A stretch of DNA of 64,000 nucleotides from an uncultured Eubacteriales bacterium (GCA_902795275.1 CADBKQ010000015.1:1-64000), one strand, 5' to 3'; shown: positions 16,186-25,515, counted from the first letter of the stretch. Numbers and translations: made by a program. Notes: generated by a model not told the origin, from the sequence alone.

Positions 16186-17628
16186 ATGAAGTATAAAAAG
16201 CAGATACAATTCGTATGTCTGCTTCTGCTGTGCGTGATGCTTTTCGGCATCTTCCAGCCGGCAATGGCAGACGTCAAGGCCGAGCGAATCCTCAAAAAGA
16301 TGGAATATCTGGCGCAGATTCCGGGAACCCATCTGCTGATTGCGCAGGAATCCAAGAATTTGAAATGGGGCGTGTACGATACCGACGCCAACATCGTCAT
16401 TCCGCTGGAGCATGAAAAAATCACGTATCTGGCGTATGACTGTCTATCCGTTGCCTCGCTGCCCAACTCCGAACAGCTTTTTAATACAACAGCCCGGATC
16501 AAACCGGAAGAAGTCAACAGCAACGCCCTGATGACCTTTGACGGAAACCTCCAGACCGAGTTTATATACGGCCTTTTTAAGGTGTATTCGCCCCAATGGA
16601 GCGCAGGCTGGGTGCTGGAAGAAGGCACGGCGGAGGATCACGATTATACTCCTGACAAGAAGCACTTCTACCGGATTGAACGCTGCGATATTTTCTATCA
16701 CGACCCCCATGCCGCGGCTGACGACGGGGAGCCTTCCTTCCGCCTGATTCTTTCCCTGACCCGGGATGAATTTCAAGAAGCCGCGGCCCATGGCGATTAT
16801 CTGTTCGTCCTGAATCGAAACGGCGAAGTCACCGTGTACAAAAAAGATGGCGAAACCGTGGACGAAACCTTCAAGAGTATCAAGGACAGCATGTACGCCA
16901 TCAAAAACTGGATGCTCATCAGCCGGGAAACAGGCGAAATGATCATGGACGGCTGTTCGGCGGTGAGCGAAGTACAGACAGAGGATGGATTGCTGCTGAT
17001 CGCAACGCGGATCGACTTCCAGGGAAACAAGCTGAATTCCCTCATCACCGCAAAAGGCGAAACGATCATCCCGATGTGCGACGGAAAGATTTCGTCTGTA
17101 TCCAGGGATTACGCCATCATCACCGGCAACGCCGACGGGAAAAAAGGACTCTTTTCCTGTCGGGAAAAGCGCATGATTCTTCCCTGTGAGTATGACGATA
17201 TTCCGGTGAATAAAAATGCGCTTGATCCTTTCAACTGCCACGGCTATATTTGCGTGAAGAAGGATGACCAGTTTTTCCGCTATGAAGTGGAGACGGGGCA
17301 GCTCCTGCCGATAGCGGAATTGGATGCCGAAATCAAGATTGAAAGGTATGGCGCTGCATTCTACGCCACCAAAAAAGCCGGGAAAACCACGACGACCCAG
17401 CTGATTGCCCCCGATGGCAAAGTGGTCTCCAAATACTGCTCGATGAAAAAGACCCGCGGAAGCGGCTACATCATGGTCGCCGCCTTCTCTGGCGGCAGCA
17501 CCGTGCTGGACTGGTACGGAAATAATTATCTGCCCCAGAATTATTCAAACGTCACCATCACAGATGACGACCACATCATCATCAAGACGAAGAACAGCGG
17601 TTACGACCTGTACAAGCTCCCTGAGTAA
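16186..17628 (+). CDS. secreted WG-repeat protein B (paralogue of A)
   Basis: A 480-residue paralogue of the preceding protein: signal peptide ending near QPAMA, then GVYDTDANIVIPLEH, GLFSCREKRMILPCEY and VLDWYGNNYLPQNY as repeat units in the same order and spacing. The ATG at 16186 has AAGGCGGAGG at 6 bases; an upstream in-frame GTG at 16168 would put extra charged residues before the signal peptide. Tandem duplication with clear divergence suggests two related binding specificities. A strong terminator follows. Confidence 0.75.
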   Translation: MKYKKQIQFVCLLLLCVMLFGIFQPAMADVKAERILKKMEYLAQIPGTHLLIAQESKNLKWGVYDTDANIVIPLEHEKITYLAYDCLSVASLPNSEQLFNTTARIKPEEVNSNALMTFDGNLQTEFIYGLFKVYSPQWSAGWVLEEGTAEDHDYTPDKKHFYRIERCDIFYHDPHAAADDGEPSFRLILSLTRDEFQEAAAHGDYLFVLNRNGEVTVYKKDGETVDETFKSIKDSMYAIKNWMLISRETGEMIMDGCSAVSEVQTEDGLLLIATRIDFQGNKLNSLITAKGETIIPMCDGKISSVSRDYAIITGNADGKKGLFSCREKRMILPCEYDDIPVNKNALDPFNCHGYICVKKDDQFFRYEVETGQLLPIAELDAEIKIERYGAAFYATKKAGKTTTTQLIAPDGKVVSKYCSMKKTRGSGYIMVAAFSGGSTVLDWYGNNYLPQNYSNVTITDDDHIIIKTKNSGYDLYKLPE

Positions 17629-17685
17629 AAAACCGCAAAACAGCTGATTGATTTTGCGAAAGCGCTTCAGCTGGTTCCCGTCCCT

Positions 17686-17738
17686 GCCCCCGCGCATATC
17701 AGCGTTCCTTCGCGGATGATATGCGCAGGGGCCTTTTG
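17686..17738 (+). terminator. terminator after the WG-repeat pair
   Basis: A 16-bp stem (17686-17701 with 17717-17732, one mismatch) followed by CTTTTGATTT. Confidence 0.85.
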
Positions 17739-17764
17739 ATTTACAAAAAACTGTTTCAGGTTCA

Positions 17765-17793
17765 TTGCAAAGAAGGGGCGTAAATGCTATAAT
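17765..17793 (+). promoter_or_regulatory. promoter of the EamA-DnaD-DnaC unit
   Basis: TTGCAA (17765-17770), a 17-bp spacer and TATAAT (17788-17793). Confidence 0.65.
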
Positions 17794-17878
17794 AACGAGG
17801 CAGCCGGCCCGAAGAACGGCTGGCTGTCCCGCCACAAGGGCGGGCGTCAGAACAAAGCGCAAGAGGAAACCGAACCGC

Positions 17879-18790
17879 ATGAACAATCCCTCCATCAAAA
17901 CCGAACTCCGCTGCGCGTTCCTGCTGTTTTTGACCGCCGGTATCTGGGGCTTCGCCATGGCATTTCAGCGGGAAGGCAGCCGTTATTTGCAGCCATTTAC
18001 GTTCAACGCCGCCCGTTATACGGTGGGCATTTTCGCGCTGCTGCCGCTGCTGCTGCGGGAAATAAAAACGACGGGAAAGCCCTTGACCCGGAAAGAGGCG
18101 CTCAAAGGCGCCGTTCAGGGAATCGCTCTTTTTGTGGCTTCGTTTTTACAGCAATCCGCCGTCGGCGAAGCCGGGGCGGGAAAAGCCGGATTTCTGACGG
18201 CGCTTTATGTGGTCATGGTGCCGGTACTGGGGGCGCTGATTGGCAAGCGCACCCAGATCACCACATGGCTGGCTTTGCTGCTGGCGCTGCCCGCGCTGTA
18301 TCTGCTTTGCGTTCCGGCGGGCGAACGGCTTTCCCTGGCTCCGTCGGATGCCGTTCTCGTGCTGAGCAGCGTGGTGTGGGCGGTGCAGATTTTATGCATG
18401 GATCATTTCGTCCAGACGGTGACGCCCCTGAAACTGTGTACCATGCAGTTTGTTTCCGCCGTGATGCTGAACTGGATTTTCGCTTTTGTCTTTGAGCAAC
18501 CCTCCCGGGAAAGCCTGTTGGCCGCGGCGGTTCCCATCCTCTACACCGGCGTCATGTCCACGGGCGTGGGGTATCTGTTCCAGGCGATTGGTCAGAAGGG
18601 CTGCCGCCCTGCCTTCGCGGCGCTGATCATGAGCCTGGAATCGGTGTTCTGCGTCATCGCCGGTGCCATCATGCTGGGCGAGCGCATGGACGGCCGGGGC
18701 TATACCGGCTGCTTCCTGATGCTGCTGGCGGTGCTGGTGGCCCAGGCAGGCGGGCTATTACAGATGAAAAGGAGAACAGAGCGTGTTTGA
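17879..18790 (+). CDS. EamA/DMT-family membrane transporter
   Basis: The 303-residue protein has about ten hydrophobic helices in two EamA repeats (GIWGFAMAFQRE at the start of the first; SSVVWAVQILCMDHF at the start of the second, with the conserved LESVFCVIAGAIMLGE near the end). EamA proteins export amino acids or other small metabolites; the substrate cannot be told. Start is the ATG at 17879 with AAGAGGAAA upstream; a longer frame back to 17765 overlaps the promoter. It overlaps the DnaD-like gene by 8 bases. Confidence 0.9.
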   Translation: MNNPSIKTELRCAFLLFLTAGIWGFAMAFQREGSRYLQPFTFNAARYTVGIFALLPLLLREIKTTGKPLTRKEALKGAVQGIALFVASFLQQSAVGEAGAGKAGFLTALYVVMVPVLGALIGKRTQITTWLALLLALPALYLLCVPAGERLSLAPSDAVLVLSSVVWAVQILCMDHFVQTVTPLKLCTMQFVSAVMLNWIFAFVFEQPSRESLLAAAVPILYTGVMSTGVGYLFQAIGQKGCRPAFAALIMSLESVFCVIAGAIMLGERMDGRGYTGCFLMLLAVLVAQAGGLLQMKRRTERV

Positions 18791-20255
18791 ATTTGACCGG
18801 GACGCGGCGCAGTACGGCGTAACGCCCGTGGAAAACCGATTCCTCACGGATTACCTTCCCGCCGCGAAGGGCGAATATATCAAAGTTTATCTCTGGGGCC
18901 TGTTTGTCTGCGCCCGCAAAGACCCGGATTACACATTGGAAGCCATGGCGCAGGAAATCCTTTTGACCGTACCGGAGATTGAAGCCGCCCTGCGGTATTG
19001 GGAGCGCAGGGGATTGGTGACGCGCGTCAGCGACAATCCGCCCCAGTACCGCTTCTATTCCCCCTCCCAGCGGATGAACGCTCCCGCCATGGAGGTGGAC
19101 CCGGAATACGTGAACTTTGCCGAAGCGGTCTATGCGGCATTCGGCGACAGGCGCAAGGTAAAGCCCTCGGAGATCTCCCTGGCGTGGGAATGGGTGCAGG
19201 ACTTGGGCCTGCCGCCGGAAGCAGTGCTGATGCTGCTGCATCATTGCATGGCGGAAAAGGGGCCGCAGTTCTCTTTCCAGGCCGCCGAAAAACTGGCGGT
19301 GGCCATGAAGGACGCCGGAATCGGCACACCGGAGGATGCGGAGAGCTACTTCCAGCATAAACAAGCCATCCACGACGGGGTACGGAAGGTCTTATCCTGG
19401 ATGAAAAAGCGCCGTCTGCCCACCGATGGCGAGCTGGCGCTGTACGAAAAATGGGTGGACGAGTGGCATTTTGAGCTTCAGGCCATCCTGAACGCCTGCG
19501 AGGAAATGAACAAGGGCGACCCCTCCTTCGCCTATCTGGACAAAATTCTGGAAGGAATCAGGAACAGAGGCGAGGCCCGCACCGGCAGCCAGGTCACCAA
19601 ACAGCTTTCCAGGGAGCAGAAGCAAAAAGACCTGGCTCAGGAAGTGTTTTCCCGCTTAGGCGCGCGGCTCACCGGCCCGGCGGCCGCTCTGGAATACCAG
19701 GCGCTGCTGGAGATTCAGCCCCACAGCGTGCTCCTCCTGGCGGCGGACGAATGCCGGCGGAAAAACTGGAGCCTGGAGGATATGCACAGCCTGCTGGAGC
19801 GCTGGCAGAGCAAAGGATACACCACGGAAGAATCGGTGCGGGAATACCTGGAAAAGCGGCGGGGCCTGGAAGTGCTGCTGCGGGAAGTGTTTGAAGCCTG
19901 CGGACACCGGGGCAACCCCACCGCCGCCGATCTTCTGCTTTACAATAAATGGCACAATTGGGGCTACAATCAGGAAATGATCCGCGCCGCCGCCGAGCAG
20001 GCGCGCAACGCCGAAGGCGGAAAGCTCCCCTATCTGGATAAGGTGTTGGAAACCTGGCACGCGGCGGGCATCACCGACCTGTCCCAGGTGCAGGCCCGGA
20101 AAGCGCCCGAGAAACGGAAAACCGTGTCCGCCCAGCAATATACCCAGCGGGAATACACGGAAGAAGAACTGCTGGCGGTGTCGGACGATTTGATCGAGGA
20201 AGCGAGGAAGTATCGTGGAAAATCCGGTATGGAATCAGGTGCTGGCGGCGTTTGA
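18783..20255 (+). CDS. DnaD/DnaB_2-domain replication initiation protein
   Basis: The 490-residue protein starts at a GTG. Its N-terminal winged helix (FLTDYLPAAKGEYIKVYLWGLF, LEAMAQEILLTVPEIEAAL) is typical of DnaD, and two C-terminal DnaB_2/DnaD modules follow, each ending in a YEKW/YNKW...PYLDK(I/V)LE pattern (about residues 220-260 and 380-425). DnaD and DnaB load the replicative helicase at origins in Firmicutes. It overlaps the AAA+ loader gene by 41 bases, which supports a joint role. Confidence 0.9.
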   Translation: MFEFDRDAAQYGVTPVENRFLTDYLPAAKGEYIKVYLWGLFVCARKDPDYTLEAMAQEILLTVPEIEAALRYWERRGLVTRVSDNPPQYRFYSPSQRMNAPAMEVDPEYVNFAEAVYAAFGDRRKVKPSEISLAWEWVQDLGLPPEAVLMLLHHCMAEKGPQFSFQAAEKLAVAMKDAGIGTPEDAESYFQHKQAIHDGVRKVLSWMKKRRLPTDGELALYEKWVDEWHFELQAILNACEEMNKGDPSFAYLDKILEGIRNRGEARTGSQVTKQLSREQKQKDLAQEVFSRLGARLTGPAAALEYQALLEIQPHSVLLLAADECRRKNWSLEDMHSLLERWQSKGYTTEESVREYLEKRRGLEVLLREVFEACGHRGNPTAADLLLYNKWHNWGYNQEMIRAAAEQARNAEGGKLPYLDKVLETWHAAGITDLSQVQARKAPEKRKTVSAQQYTQREYTEEELLAVSDDLIEEARKYRGKSGMESGAGGV

Positions 20256-21183
20256 AGCCCAGCGCGAGCGCAACGAGCAGGAAAACGAACGGCGTCGGCG
20301 GGAGATCGCCGAAAAGTATCCCGACCTGGACGCGGTGGTCAAAAGCCGCCATGAGATGGTGCTGGGGGCGGTGCGCGGCGCGTTCTCCGAAGGGAAGCTG
20401 CAAAGTGCGGAAGCAGTCATGGCGGAATACAATCAAAAAATCGCCGCATTGCTGCAAGCGAAGGGGTATCCCGTCGATTATCTGGCGCCCGTCTGCAACT
20501 GCCCACTGTGCGGCGACACGGGTTTCATCTATGAGAACTCCGTGCGGAAGCAGTGCGAATGCCTGAAAAAAGCCTATCAGCAAGCACTGGCCCAGGCGGA
20601 CGGGAACGAGCGGGAGAACCAGACCTTTGCGGCGTTTGACCCGATGCGCTTCCCGGATGCTCCGCTGCCCGGGACAGACGTGACCCAGCGGGAATACATG
20701 AACGTTGTCCGGGATAAATGCCGCCGGTTTGCAGCCAATGCGGGCAGCGGCCCTATCAAAACCCTGCTGCTTCACGGCGGCAGCGGTTTGGGGAAAACCT
20801 TCCTGCTCAACTGCGTGGGGCATGAAGCCCAGGCAAGAGGCGTTGGCACGGTGAGCACAACGGCCTACGACCTGCTGATGGATTTGAAGAACGCATACTT
20901 TTCCCGGAACGAGGAGGCCGCGGAGGCGTATTTTGACGCGGAACTTCTGCTGATAGACGACCTGGGCATGGAACCGCTGATGGAGAACATCACTGTGGAA
21001 CAAATCTACAACCTGCTCAGCAGCCGGGAAAAGCGCGGCCTGTACACCGTGATTACGACGAACCTGAGCCGGGACGAATTGAAAAAGCGCTACACCGAGC
21101 GCATGACTTCCCGCCTGCTCGACCCGCGCACGGGCATGGCCATCGCGTTCCTGGGCCAGGACATCCGCCTGATGAAAGCGTAA
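20215..21183 (+). CDS. DnaI/DnaC-like AAA+ helicase loader
   Basis: The 322-residue protein has a coiled N-terminus, a cysteine cluster (CNCPLCGDTGF...QCECL), Walker A HGGSGLGKT, Walker B LLIDDLG and the sensor region TTNLSRDEL. It loads the DnaB-type helicase onto single-stranded DNA together with DnaD. It starts from a GTG at 20215 with GAGGAAG upstream, inside the dnaD-like gene. The zinc-cluster plus AAA+ layout is the standard Clostridial form. Confidence 0.92.
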   Translation: MENPVWNQVLAAFEAQRERNEQENERRRREIAEKYPDLDAVVKSRHEMVLGAVRGAFSEGKLQSAEAVMAEYNQKIAALLQAKGYPVDYLAPVCNCPLCGDTGFIYENSVRKQCECLKKAYQQALAQADGNERENQTFAAFDPMRFPDAPLPGTDVTQREYMNVVRDKCRRFAANAGSGPIKTLLLHGGSGLGKTFLLNCVGHEAQARGVGTVSTTAYDLLMDLKNAYFSRNEEAAEAYFDAELLLIDDLGMEPLMENITVEQIYNLLSSREKRGLYTVITTNLSRDELKKRYTERMTSRLLDPRTGMAIAFLGQDIRLMKA

Positions 21184-21216
21184 CGGAACAGACCGCAGAA
21201 AAACATTGCCAAACGC

Positions 21217-21245
21217 TTTACTTTAGCCGTCATTTTTTGTATAAT
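21217..21245 (+). promoter_or_regulatory. promoter of the secreted OB-fold protein gene
   Basis: TTTACT (21217-21222), a 17-bp spacer and TATAAT (21240-21245), about 40 bases before the start codon. Confidence 0.65.
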
Positions 21246-21287
21246 ACAGATGGTTCCCAAAAAACAAAATCAAAAGGAGACGGAAAC

Positions 21288-21983
21288 ATGAAAAAGATTC
21301 TTGCTCTGGTTCTTGCTCTGATGATGACTGTGTGCGCTTTCGCTGCGCTGGCGGAAGGCGTGATGACCCACGAAGAATACGTGGCTGCTGAACTGAACAG
21401 TGAAGTGACCATCGAAGCGTATGTCCAGGCGAAGCAAAGCTGGTGGGCTGACAAAGCCACAATATACCTGCAGGCGGAAGACGGAGCTTATTTTGTCTAT
21501 GAATTGGCCATCAGCCAGGAAGATTACGACAAACTGGTTCCGGGCACCAAGGTCCGTGTGACCGGCTATAAGTCCGAATGGAGCGGCGAAGTGGAAATCA
21601 CCGACGCCACCTTTGAAATCCTGGAAGCCGATCCCTTCATTGCCGAGCCCTTGGACGTGACCGCGCTACTGGGCACCGATGAATTGATCGACCATCAGAA
21701 TGAGCTTGTAACGGTGAAGGGCGTTACCGTCGTGGACTATGGCAACGGCGCCGCGTTTGCTTACAAGAATGAAGCGAACAAAACGGATGACCTGTACTTC
21801 AAGGTATCCAAGGACGACAAGGTGTATGAATTCTGCGTTGAATTCTATCTTTGCGGTCAGGATACCGATGTATACAAAGCCGTTGAAGCTCTGAATATCG
21901 GCGATGTGATCGACCTGGAAGGCTTCCTGTACTGGTATCTTGGTGCCAACATCCAGGCTACAGCCCTGAAGCTCGCTGAATAA
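21288..21983 (+). CDS. secreted OB-fold protein
   Basis: The 231-residue protein has a signal peptide (cleavage near FAALA) and two similar halves, each reading like a nucleic-acid-type OB fold: EVTIEAYVQAK...VRVTGYKSEWSGEVEITDATFEI and NELVTVKGVTVVDYG...NIGDVIDLEGFLYWY. In exported proteins such folds bind various ligands or flank nucleases; no catalytic motif is present here. The ATG at 21288 has AAAGGAGAC at 6 bases. It has its own promoter and terminator. The function is unknown. Confidence 0.7.
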   Translation: MKKILALVLALMMTVCAFAALAEGVMTHEEYVAAELNSEVTIEAYVQAKQSWWADKATIYLQAEDGAYFVYELAISQEDYDKLVPGTKVRVTGYKSEWSGEVEITDATFEILEADPFIAEPLDVTALLGTDELIDHQNELVTVKGVTVVDYGNGAAFAYKNEANKTDDLYFKVSKDDKVYEFCVEFYLCGQDTDVYKAVEALNIGDVIDLEGFLYWYLGANIQATALKLAE

Positions 21984-21994
21984 GCGAACGCAAA

Positions 21995-22047
21995 AAATCA
22001 GCCATTTCCTGCTTTTGCAAGAAGCGGAAATGGCTGTTCTTTTTTGT
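21995..22047. terminator. bidirectional terminator between convergent genes
   Basis: AGCCATTTCC (22000-22009) pairs with GGAAATGGCT (22026-22035). A T-run follows on the plus strand and an A-run precedes it, serving the minus-strand SSB-like gene. Confidence 0.85.
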
Positions 22048-22049
22048 TT

Positions 22050-22706
22050 TCATTGCAGGGCGTTTTCACGCTCCATCACGGGCTGGACGGGCAGCGGCAT
22101 GTCCTTGAGGCACGTGAGCCGGCTCAGCGATACCTCGTACGCCATGCGGTTCATGATCGTGCCGTCGGGCATCTGCTTCTGGTATTCCCGGCTCTGGAAA
22201 CGGCCCTGCACCTCCAGCTTATCCCCCACGTTCAGCCCGGCTGCGTACCGGGCGGTGCGGCCCCAGGCGATACAGGGAATATAATCGCTCTTGCCGAAGG
22301 CCCGGTTCACGGCCAGCATCAGGTCGGCGATTTCCCGGCCGAAGGGCGTGGTGCGGAAGGAGGGCGGCTTGCATATCGCGCCGACCAGCCGGATGGTGTT
22401 GGGGTTCTCACCGTCGTCCGGCGGCAGCAGCCGCTGGGCAAAAGCGGTGAGCAGCAGCCGTCCCGCCCCGCCCATCACTTTGTTGTAGGAGCGCAGCTGC
22501 CCGTGAATGGTGATGCGCACGCCGGGCGTCACCTGGCTGTTCATAAGCCGCTCCGAAATCGTGACGGGCAGCAGGTCATTCGCCCCCGAGAGCCGCGGCA
22601 CCCGGATATCCATGCGGTAAAAGTTTTCGCCGAACACCTCGTGATCCAGGACGGGCGTGTTTTCAATCACGCCGCAAAGGGTAAGCTGGTTGTTTTCCGT
22701 ATCCAT
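22050..22706 (-). CDS. SSB-like protein with two OB folds
   Basis: The 218-residue protein holds two OB-type segments. The first (about residues 7-95, LTLCGVIENTP...ISERL...RITIHGQLRSYNK) is SSB-like but divergent. The second (about 115-205, IRLVGAICKPPSFRTTPFGREIADLMLAVNR...CIAWGRTARYAAGLNVGDKLEVQGRFQSREY) matches a standard SSB core. It probably binds single-stranded DNA as a compact dimer-like unit. I chose the ATG at 22706 with GGAGGTG about 10 bases upstream; the longer frame covers the deacetylase gene. It lies 8 bases after that gene, so both share a transcript. Confidence 0.8.
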   Translation of the reverse strand: MDTENNQLTLCGVIENTPVLDHEVFGENFYRMDIRVPRLSGANDLLPVTISERLMNSQVTPGVRITIHGQLRSYNKVMGGAGRLLLTAFAQRLLPPDDGENPNTIRLVGAICKPPSFRTTPFGREIADLMLAVNRAFGKSDYIPCIAWGRTARYAAGLNVGDKLEVQGRFQSREYQKQMPDGTIMNRMAYEVSLSRLTCLKDMPLPVQPVMERENALQ

Positions 22707-22714
22707 GTCTGTTT

Positions 22715-23518
22715 TCACACCTCCGGTACTGTCGTAGCCGCGGGATGCTGTTTTCCCTGCGGGTCTATGGTTGTCTGTCCGGGCAGCAGCACCTGGGACA
22801 CCGGCCCCACGTTGAGCCCTTGCTCCCGGTATTTTTTCAGCACGGCGGGCAGCGCGTCCACGATATACTGGGAATCGTTGTGGAACAACACGATGTCGCC
22901 GCTTTTTACGTTTTTCGTGGCGCGGTCGATGAGCGGCTGCACGCCCTTGTTTTTCCAGTCCAGGGAGTCCACGCTCCACTGGATCACCTCATAGCCGTTT
23001 TCCCGCGCAGTCAGCACCACGTCGTTGTTATAATCGCCGTAGGGCGGGCGGAACAGCGTGGGGCGCTGCCCAATGAGCTTTTCCACATTCGCGCTCATGG
23101 TTTCCAGTTCCTGGGCGATCTTTTCCCGGCTGAGGGTGCTCATCTTGGGATGGGTGGTGGAATGGTTGCCGATCTCATGGCCCCGGGCAGCGATTTCCTG
23201 TACCAGTTCCGGGAAGCGCTGCGTCCAGATGTCCACCAAAAAGAACGTTGCCTTGACCCCATTTTCATCCAGAATATCCAGGATTTTTTTCGTCTTGTCC
23301 CCGCCCCAGGCCGCGTCAAAGCTGATGGCGATCCTGCCGTCGTCCCGATCCACCGAATACACCGGCAGCTCCCGTTTCCGGGCAACCACCTCCGCCGTGC
23401 GCGCGCCGGACACATAGGCCGCGCTCACCGCGCAGAGCAGGACAATCGCCAGCAGCGTGCCGGCGGCCAATCGCTTTCCTTTTTCCGCCACCGCCGCGTG
23501 TTCTGTGCGTTTCATCAT
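22715..23518 (-). CDS. pdaB: membrane-anchored polysaccharide deacetylase, PdaB-like
   Basis: The 267-residue protein has an N-terminal membrane anchor (residues 17-38) and a NodB homology domain: ISFDAAWG (motif 1), HEIGNHSTTHP (motif 2 metal ligands), RPPYGDYN (motif 3) and GDIVLFHND (motif 5). The second Asp of TFDD is an Ala, as in the PdaB group, so activity on peptidoglycan is uncertain. PdaB is needed for spore cortex stability in Bacillus. The start has AAAGGAGGCAGGA upstream; a second ATG follows directly. Confidence 0.85.
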   Translation of the reverse strand: MMKRTEHAAVAEKGKRLAAGTLLAIVLLCAVSAAYVSGARTAEVVARKRELPVYSVDRDDGRIAISFDAAWGGDKTKKILDILDENGVKATFFLVDIWTQRFPELVQEIAARGHEIGNHSTTHPKMSTLSREKIAQELETMSANVEKLIGQRPTLFRPPYGDYNNDVVLTARENGYEVIQWSVDSLDWKNKGVQPLIDRATKNVKSGDIVLFHNDSQYIVDALPAVLKKYREQGLNVGPVSQVLLPGQTTIDPQGKQHPAATTVPEV

Positions 23519-23718
23519 GGCTCCTGCCTCCTTTCCCGGCTATTCTATGCAGGCCGCCGGGACAATAGAAGCAGGCGTCACGAAACAAGCGCAGTAGTAT
23601 TATATCCGGTTTTATTCCGCCTTAGAAGCCCCTTCGATTCCCTTCGCCAAATGTTCTGCCGATTCGGGCAAAGAAGTAGAAATGCGCCAAATTTTTCCTG
23701 CCTGAAATTGAATTCTCC

Positions 23719-23747
23719 TTGCATTTTTGTACCAGTTCCATTATAAT
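23719..23747 (+). promoter_or_regulatory. promoter of ppk2
   Basis: TTGCAT (23719-23724), a 17-bp spacer and TATAAT (23742-23747). It fixes the start of the next gene downstream of about base 23755. Confidence 0.75.
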
Positions 23748-23816
23748 AGACGCAAAGGAAAAAATCGTTCCGTTTTCTTCATGAATAGAATCAAACAACA
23801 ATGGGAGGTCAGGCGG

Positions 23817-25307
23817 ATGCTGAAAGATTTTGAACGGAAGAAGCCCGAGGACAAGGAAGCCCTCAACAATGAAATCAAAGAGATCCGGGAAACGCTGGTG
23901 GGCCAGCAGCAGCTTTTGCGGGACGCCAAGCTGCCGGTCGTCGTGCTGATCGAAGGCTGGGCCGCGGCGGGCAAGGGCAGCCTGATCAAAGAGCTGATCA
24001 GCGAGATCGACCCGCGTTTTTACAGCGTGGTTTCCCCGGTGATCGTGCCGGAAACGGAGGAGCGCTATCCTTTCCTGTACCAGTACTTTAAGGCGATTCC
24101 CGAGAATGGGAAGATCACCTTCCTGGACTCCGGCTGGATGGAAGCCGCGGTGCGCAAGTACCTGCGCCATGAAATCACCAAGAACGAGTACCGACGCCGA
24201 GTGCGCCAAGTGAACGAGTTCGAGCGCCAGCTCCGGGACGGAGGCTATCTGGTGCTGAAAATCTTCCTGCACATCGAAAAGAAGGAGCAGTTCGAGCGGC
24301 TCCAGGCCCTGGTGGACAACCCGGAAACCGAGTGGCGCGTCACCGAAGAAGACCTGTGGCAGCACCGGGAATACAAGCGTTTCATGGAAGCCTACGACGA
24401 CTTTATGGATAAGACCGACGATCTTGTGCCCTGGCACATCCTGGACGGCAGCCGCCGCAAGACCGCCGTGCGGGACGCCATGAAGCTGCTGGCCCAGAAG
24501 ATTCAGTATGGCCTGGACAATGGCCGCTACGTGGGCGACCCCTTTGAGGAAGAATTCTCGCTGAAGGAAATGCCGAAGCTGGCCGATGTCGACCTGACTC
24601 CCAGCATGGACGACGAGGAATACAAGAAGGAACTCAAGCATCTGCAAGCCCGGCTGAGCGAGCTGCACAACATGATTTACCGGAAGAAGATTCCCGTCAT
24701 CCTGTGCTACGAGGGCTGGGACGCCGCGGGCAAGGGCGGCAATATCCGCCGGGTGGCGTACCCGCTCGACCCGCGCGGCTTCGACGTGCATCCCATTGCT
24801 TCGCCCCTGCCCCATGAACTGAACCGGCAATACCTGTGGCGCTTCTGGACGCGCCTGCCCCGCACCGGCCACATCTGCATTTTTGACCGCACCTGGTACG
24901 GCCGGGTGATGGTGGAGCGCTTGGAGGGCTTCTGCTCCGAAAAGGACTGGAAGCGGGCCTACAACGAGATCAACGAGTTTGAGCGCCAGCTCACCGACTG
25001 GGGCGCGGTGGTGCTGAAATTCTGGATTCACATCGACCAGGACACCCAGCTGGCCCGCTTCACCGAGCGCCAGAACACCCCCGAAAAGCAGTGGAAGATC
25101 ACCGACGAGGATTGGCGCAACCGGGAAAAGTGGCCTCAGTACGAGGTGGCCGTAGATGAAATGCTGCAAAAGACCAGCACCAAGAACGCGCCCTGGTACA
25201 TCATCGAATCCAACGACAAGAAATACGCCCGTATCCGCACGCTGAAAATCATCATCAAGGCCCTGGAAAAGGCGTGTGAATCCCACTTTGAACAGATCAT
25301 GGAATGA
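23817..25307 (+). CDS. two-domain polyphosphate kinase 2 (polyphosphate:AMP phosphotransferase type)
   Basis: The 496-residue protein has two PPK2 domains. The N-terminal one has Walker A EGWAAAGKGS; the C-terminal one has EGWDAAGKGG and the FDRTWYGRV motif needed for catalysis, which is degenerate (LDSGWMEAA) in the first. Two-domain PPK2 proteins of this length phosphorylate AMP (or ADP) with polyphosphate. I chose the ATG at 23817 with GGGAGG at 8 bases; ATGs further upstream lack a ribosome site or precede the transcript start. Its own promoter and terminator make it a single-gene unit. Confidence 0.92.
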   Translation: MLKDFERKKPEDKEALNNEIKEIRETLVGQQQLLRDAKLPVVVLIEGWAAAGKGSLIKELISEIDPRFYSVVSPVIVPETEERYPFLYQYFKAIPENGKITFLDSGWMEAAVRKYLRHEITKNEYRRRVRQVNEFERQLRDGGYLVLKIFLHIEKKEQFERLQALVDNPETEWRVTEEDLWQHREYKRFMEAYDDFMDKTDDLVPWHILDGSRRKTAVRDAMKLLAQKIQYGLDNGRYVGDPFEEEFSLKEMPKLADVDLTPSMDDEEYKKELKHLQARLSELHNMIYRKKIPVILCYEGWDAAGKGGNIRRVAYPLDPRGFDVHPIASPLPHELNRQYLWRFWTRLPRTGHICIFDRTWYGRVMVERLEGFCSEKDWKRAYNEINEFERQLTDWGAVVLKFWIHIDQDTQLARFTERQNTPEKQWKITDEDWRNREKWPQYEVAVDEMLQKTSTKNAPWYIIESNDKKYARIRTLKIIIKALEKACESHFEQIME

Positions 25308-25320
25308 TCGGCAATACAGC

Positions 25321-25358
25321 AAAAACGTCCCGGCGCAGCGTGCTCCGGGACGTTTTTT
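25321..25358 (+). terminator. terminator of ppk2
   Basis: ACGTCCCGG (25325-25333) pairs with CCGGGACGT (25345-25353), flanked by A5 and T6 runs. Confidence 0.9.
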
Positions 25359-25437
25359 CGTGCCGTTTGCTGAACGTTCAAGGCGTCAGCCCCCCGCAAA
25401 AGCCCCGGAATTAGCCTTCTGCCGCGGACAAAAAGTG

Positions 25438-25466
25438 TTGTCAATGAACGGAAAGAATGGTATAAT
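25438..25466 (+). promoter_or_regulatory. promoter of the murein recycling operon
   Basis: TTGTCA (25438-25443), a 17-bp spacer and TATAAT (25461-25466). Confidence 0.75.
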
Positions 25467-25515
25467 CATTCAGAAAACCCGCACTTTCTATTCCATTCAA
25501 AGGAGTGACGGCACC

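Noticed and set aside
23622-25322. A 566-codon minus-strand frame over ppk2
   Set aside because: Antisense to a clear two-domain PPK2; no domain features.
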